From NCBI GenBank assembly GCA_035633255.1, contig DASQFD010000003.1, forward strand, positions 1 to 25,952: DNA of 25,952 nt. Direction: 5' to 3'. The notes beneath the pieces were generated by a model, which was not told the DNA's origin, did no database searches, and saw nothing but the letters and a program-made list of their open reading frames with translations. The position numbers and the translations under genes were made by a program. The DNA is from DASQFD01 sp035633255 (GTDB lineage: Bacteria; Actinomycetota; Actinomycetes; Actinomycetales; Dermatophilaceae). Numbering within the stretch: position 1 is the stretch's first letter; each line of letters starts with the position of its first letter. Below, in pieces: positions 22,485 to 25,952 of this stretch.

Positions 22485-24217
22485 ATGTACCTGCGGGCTA
22501 CTCAGCGGAAGAACAAGGACGGTTCGGTGGTCCGCTACCTGCAGCTGGCGCACAACCGCCGCGTCCAGGGCGTCACCCAGGCCGAGGTGCTGCTCAACCT
22601 TGGCCGGGAGGACAAGCTCGACCGCGACGGGCTGGTCCGGCTGGTTGCCTCGATCAACCGCTACCTCGGTGTCCCCGACACCACCGTGCCGGCCGACGCC
22701 GCCGAGCTCGTCGGCGACGGGCTCACGGTCACCGAGTCGAGGCCGTTGGGCACCGTGCATCTGCTCGACGGGCTCTGGCGAGCCCTCGGTGTCGACACCG
22801 CGCTGGCCAAGGTGCTCGGTCCGCGGCGGTTGACCACCGACGCGGAGCGGGTGCTGTTCGCGCTCGTCGCCAACCGCGTGGTCGACCCGATGTCGAAGCT
22901 GTCGGCCGCGGAGTGGGCCTCCTGCGATGTCGCCATCGACGGGCTGGAAGGGATGGATGAGGATCAGGCGTACCGGGCGATGGACCTGCTGGTGCAGGCC
23001 GACGCCCAGGCGAAGGTCCAGGAGGCGGTGTTCTTCGCCGTCGCAGACCTGCTCAACCTCGAGGTCGACGTGCTGCTGTTCGACACCACCTCCACCTACT
23101 TCGAACGCGACACCCAAGAAGAAGGCGGGGACGCGTTCCGGAGGTACGGGCACTCCAAGGACCACCGCAGTGATCTGCCGCAGATCGTGATCGGGCTGGC
23201 GGTCACCAAGGAAGGGATCCCGGTGCGGTGCTGGTGCTGGCCTGGCCACACCAACGACCAGACCGTGCTCCCCGAGGTCAAGGACGCGATGCGGGACTGG
23301 CGGCTCGGCCGCGTCGTCACCGTCGTCGACCGCGGGTTCTCCTCCGCCGACAACCTCGACTACCTGACTCGCGCCGGCGGCCACTACATCGCCGGGGAAC
23401 GGATGCGCACCGGCGCCCCGCTCGTCGAGGCCGCGCTGGCCCGGCCCGGCAGGGCCGCTACTCCACGGTGCGCGACAACCTCCGGGTCAAGGAGGTCCGC
23501 CTCGACGCCGCACCCGGCCGGCGGTGGGTGATCTGCCACAACCCCGACGAAGCCGCCCGAGAGAAGGCCCAACGCGACGCCGCTCTCGACCGCGTGACGG
23601 CCGAACTCGACCGGATCGGCGCCCTGCGCACCAAGGCCGGGAAGCGGCCCACGAGCAGTACGAAGAAGACGGGCACGAAGACGAGCACGGCGTCCGGCGA
23701 CGCGCCGCATGTCAAGGCCGAGTGCGCGCTGCGCGACCACCCCGCCCTGGGCCGCTGGGTCACGCAGCTGCCGTCGGGCAGGTTGACCCTCGACCGGAAG
23801 AAGGTCGCCGCCGAGGAACGCCTCGACGGCAAGTACCTGCTCACCACCTCCGACCCGCACCTGTCGGCTGAGGACGTCGCGCTGGGCTACAAGAACCTGC
23901 TGGAAGCCGAACGCGGGTTGCGCGACCTGAAGTCCACCCTGGAGCTGCGGCCGGTGTTCCACCGCCTCGAACCCCGGATCCGCGCCCACGTGCTGCTGTG
24001 CTGGCTGGCGCTGCTCCTGATCCGCGTCGCTGAACGCCGCACGGGCCTGACCTGGCGACGCATCGCGATCGAGCTCGGCCGCGTCCACGCCGTCACCCTC
24101 ACCGGGTCGGCCGGCAGCGTCGTCCACGCCACCCCCCTCAACACCAACCAAGCCAGCATTCTCACCGCCTGCCAGGTCTCTGCGCCGGCGACCGTGACCG
24201 CGCTCCACCCCGCCTGA
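22485..24217 (+). pseudogene. IS1634-family DDE transposase, frameshifted
   Basis: The N-terminus MYLRATQRKNKDGSVVRYLQLAHNRR is diagnostic for IS1634 transposases, so ATG 22485 is preferred to the in-frame start at 22422. Catalytic acids are D200 (LFDTTSTYFE), D282 (VVDRGFSSADNL) and a glutamate in NLLEAERGLRDLKSTLELRP before the RPVFHR block. After residue 320 the frame is lost: CCCGG is tandemly duplicated at 23440-23449. Deleting one copy gives ALARQGRYSTVRDNLRVKEVRLD-type family sequence and an open frame to the stop at 24217, about 575 residues. As it stands the first frame ends at 23531 and lacks the catalytic glutamate. The tandem duplication points to slippage in the cell, not a programmed shift. 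Confidence 0.88.
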
Positions 24218-24320
24218 CCTCGGCAAACACCGATTCGAAGGGGTCCCGGAGGCGTGGACACACGCCACCTCACGCCCTCAACCCGCGTTTGCCCAGGTCA
24301 GCCCGCCAATTCCAGCCCTG

Positions 24321-24348
24321 CACGTGCCCACCAACTGCGGAACCCGGG
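24321..24348. repeat. IS1634-family right inverted repeat
   Basis: Inverted copy of the left end with three A/G differences; it ends in CCCGGG next to the second CGGCT. Confidence 0.88.
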
Positions 24349-24975
24349 CGGCTGTGGGACATGGCAACCGGCGCCTCCCTGGGGCGTTTCGACACCGCGG
24401 AACGCAAGCCGCGCGTCGTCGCGGTGTCGCCCGACTCACGAACCGCCGTCGTCGGGTTCTTCTCCGGGGGCTCCGACGTCATCGACCTCCGGACCCGGCG
24501 GGTCGTGCGCACGCTGGACGGTGACGCCTCGACCCTGACCTTCACACCTGACGGTGGCCGGTTGGTGATCGTCGACTTCACGGGCCGAGGCACCGTGTTC
24601 AGGACCAGTGACTGGCGACGCTCCGGCCTGTTCAGCGCGCTCTCGCAGGGGTACGCGCACCTCCTGGTCGAACCGGCCGGCGACCTCATGTTCCTTGCCA
24701 GCGGGCCCGAGGTCTCGGTGTGGGACCCCACCGAGCTGCGCCGACTGGCCACTCGGGTGTCACTACCCGGCGACGGGACCAACGACGGCATCTTCATCGC
24801 CCAGGCCGGCAACGAGCCGGTGCTGGCCGTGGCGAGCCAGACCGAGCTCGCGACGCTCGACCTGCGCGAGTCGACGTGGCGCGAGACCGCCTGCCGCATC
24901 GCGGACCGCCAGCTCACCCGCGAGGAGTGGGGGCGCCTGCTCCCCGGGCGGGCGTACGCACCGGCCTGTGCCTGA
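24349..24975 (+). pseudogene. BTAD-nSTAND-WD40 regulator, 3' remnant
   Basis: Begins with the right CGGCT target copy and continues the WD40 domain in frame as LWDMATGASLGRFDTAERKP, then VAVSPDSRTAVVGFFSGGSDVIDLRTRRVVRTL and further blades. The end WRETACRIADRQLTREEWGRLLPGRAYAPAC is the standard C-terminal cap of nSTAND-WD40 proteins, where an AC...L(T/S)..EW pattern precedes a final Pro-Gly and Cys. About 207 codons survive. Without a start of its own this piece is probably not translated, although a nearby ATG in the element end could begin a short product. Apart from the interruption it has no frameshift or stop. Confidence 0.88.
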
Positions 24976-25078
24976 GGTCGGGGTCGAGCAGGGGCGCTGC
25001 CCGGCCGAGGAGGTCGTCGTCAGCGGACGCGTCCCGACGCCGCGCGAGATCGCCGAGCTGCTCTCCGGTAGAGCCTGA
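24968..25078 (+). CDS. Possible 36-codon ORF after the regulator
   Basis: GTG at 24968 overlaps the regulator stop by eight bases and opens a frame ending REIAELLSGRA before TGA. No ribosome site is visible and no family is recognised. It may be chance coding or a remnant; low confidence. Confidence 0.2.
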   Translation: MPEVGVEQGRCPAEEVVVSGRVPTPREIAELLSGRA

Positions 25079-25085
25079 CCCTTCG

Positions 25086-25670
25086 TCAGTCGACCCGGCG
25101 GCCGAGCAGGGCGGCGAGCCGGTCGAGCGGGCTGGCGCCTGCCGGTGGCGACGTGGGCGCGTGGAACGGGCGCCGGTCCGGCGGCATCCGCTCCAGCAGC
25201 GACCGGGTCTCGCGGTCGGCGTGGGCCACCACGTCGTCCGGCGGGTGAAGCTGCTGACCCGTCGAGGTGGCGACGTCCCAGCCGTGGACGAGCGACTCGA
25301 CGGTCCGCAGGCTCACCACGAAACGCCCGGGCATCGTCCCTGCGGGCACCGTCACCGGCCGCTCGAGTGCCCCGGGTCGCCGGAAGCCGGCCACGACCGC
25401 GGCGGCGGACGCGCGGTGCCGCTGGGCCCACGGCATACCGTCGCCGCTGGCCGGGCCAGCGAGACCCTCGCCGCCGGCGGGGTCGGCACCCTGGGCGAGG
25501 ACGGCCACGAGCCGCTCATTGCCCTCGACCAGGTGGCGGACCACGTCCGCCACGCTCCAGCCGGCACACGTCGAGGGCGCCGACCACTGCTCCTCGGCCA
25601 CCCCTTCGACCGCGCGCTGCGCGACCTGCGCGGCGACCTCGAGAAGCGTCACCGGGTCGGCTTCCGTCAT
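25086..25670 (-). CDS. TIGR03086-type DinB/MDMPI-fold metal-binding protein
   Basis: A 194-residue four-helix protein of the mycothiol-dependent maleylpyruvate isomerase N-terminal/DinB superfamily. CAGWSVADVVRHLVEGNERL supplies the first metal-ligand histidine (H46). VESLVHGWDVATSTGQ carries the second motif with H129 and D132. Members bind a divalent metal and often use mycothiol in isomerase or transferase reactions; the substrate is unknown for this subgroup. ATG 25670 has an excellent GGAGGG ribosome site. The gene ends eight bases after the small ORF in convergent orientation. An IS1380 element begins within about 75 bp upstream of its start and may have replaced its natural promoter. 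Confidence 0.85.
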   Translation of the reverse strand: MTEADPVTLLEVAAQVAQRAVEGVAEEQWSAPSTCAGWSVADVVRHLVEGNERLVAVLAQGADPAGGEGLAGPASGDGMPWAQRHRASAAAVVAGFRRPGALERPVTVPAGTMPGRFVVSLRTVESLVHGWDVATSTGQQLHPPDDVVAHADRETRSLLERMPPDRRPFHAPTSPPAGASPLDRLAALLGRRVD

Positions 25671-25743
25671 CGCGCCCTCCCGCAGCTCTCAGCCCTGATC
25701 CACCGAGGTTGGCTGGTGGGGTGGGCGTGGCGTAGATCGAGAA

Positions 25744-25804
25744 TGCCCTCCTGAGCAGGGACGATGGTGATTACGACGTCAGCATCGGTCCGACCAGGAG
25801 GGCA
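25744..25804 (+). promoter_or_regulatory. Perfect 10-bp inverted repeat masking the transposase ribosome site
   Basis: TGCCCTCCTG (25744-25753) pairs exactly with CAGGAGGGCA (25795-25804) across a 41-base loop. The right arm contains AGGAGG, the Shine-Dalgarno of the transposase GTG at 25813. An mRNA started outside the element would include both arms and hide the site; one started inside the loop would not. Confidence 0.6.
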
Positions 25805-25812
25805 CCTCGTAA

Positions 25813-25952
25813 GTGAAACCTTCTCACACGATTCGCCCGGTTTTCGATGACCCGAACGTGGTGTCGGCGGCGGGTCTGGTCCCGGCGCTGCGGCTGGCGG
25901 AGTCGGCGGGGTGGTACGACCTGCTGGAGGGGTTGACGGTCCCCTCGCCGAA
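25813..25952 (+). CDS. IS1380-family transposase, N-terminal fragment
   Basis: 46 codons are visible before the window ends. GTG 25813 follows AGGAGG at an 11-base spacing. The sequence IRPVFDDPNVVSAAGLVPAL followed by RLAESAGWYDLLEG is the conserved N-terminus of IS1380-family DDE transposases (usually about 450-470 residues). Catalytic residues lie beyond the window. No damage is seen in the visible part, so whether the copy is active is unknown. Confidence 0.85.
   Translation, partial: MKPSHTIRPVFDDPNVVSAAGLVPALRLAESAGWYDLLEGLTVPSP

Larger units (their letters stand above)
22329..24348 (+). mobile_element. IS1634-family insertion sequence, 2020 bp
   Basis: Terminal inverted repeats of 28 bases with three mismatches bound the element (22329-22356 and 24321-24348; ends CCCG-A/G-GTTCCGCAGTTG). 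CGGCT flanks both sides. Inside is one transposase gene on the plus strand. Removing the element and one CGGCT copy restores GTC-CGG-CTG-TGG-GAC (VRLWD) in the WD40 gene, which proves the boundaries. The transposase is frameshifted, so this copy should be unable to move on its own. Confidence 0.93.
25744..25952 (+). mobile_element. IS1380-family insertion sequence, 5' end only
   Basis: The left part of an element running off the window, identified from its transposase. The true left inverted repeat could not be fixed without the right end; it probably lies between 25690 and 25744. Confidence 0.7.

Noticed and set aside
23228..23450. Programmed frameshifting in the IS1634 transposase
   Set aside because: The family is normally encoded in one frame, there is no slippery A-run, and the CCCGG duplication explains the shift.
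1..25952. tRNA genes or CRISPR arrays
   Set aside because: No cloverleaf with a TTCGA-type arm and CCA region, and no regularly spaced repeats with unique spacers, were seen.

Overview
The window is chromosomal DNA from a very GC-rich actinobacterium (Actinomycetota). Evidence: almost all codons end in G or C, GTG starts are common, several genes look leaderless, and the gene families are typical of the phylum (BTAD-type regulator, WS/DGAT wax ester synthase, TIGR03086/mycothiol-type DinB fold protein, S8 protease, lipoprotein PQQ sugar dehydrogenase). The genus cannot be fixed from sequence alone. No tRNA, rRNA or CRISPR array was seen.

Layout. 1-2.2 kb: the edge of a GPH-type transporter coupled to a small unknown gene, then a Zn alcohol dehydrogenase close to Rhodococcus ADH-A. 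2.4-6.8 kb: a PQQ-type sugar dehydrogenase lipoprotein (minus), an unknown protein with a tandem-Usp stress protein, and an AlaA-type aminotransferase. 6.9-9.1 kb: a secreted subtilase and a small membrane protein. 9.15-13.4 kb: HMG-CoA reductase, an SRPBCC protein and a permuted NlpC/P60-like (YiiX) protein in one minus-strand chain, divergent from a WS/DGAT acyltransferase and a small membrane protein. 13.4-17.7 kb: a potassium channel, a GT4 glycosyltransferase, a TerC-family metal exporter behind a well-formed yybP-ykoY manganese riboswitch, and a secreted beta-propeller protein.

17.8-25.1 kb is a decayed regulatory locus. A frameshifted secreted protein is divergent from a giant BTAD-nSTAND-WD40 regulator (about 1417 aa when repaired). 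That regulator carries its own frameshift and is cut by a 2020-bp IS1634-family element with 28-bp inverted ends and a 5-bp CGGCT target duplication. The transposase is itself dead through a 5-bp tandem duplication. The divergent promoter region carries three GGTAAC repeats, two of them 11 bp apart, as expected for a SARP/BTAD operator. The window ends with a TIGR03086 gene and the 5' end of an IS1380-family element whose Shine-Dalgarno lies in a perfect inverted repeat.

Two signals run across genes. The octamer GTATGCCG/CGGCATAC occurs 13 times where about one is expected. Several genes have a TAnnnT box 6-7 bases before their start codon; in two of them the first three bases of the box are the TAG stop of the gene before.
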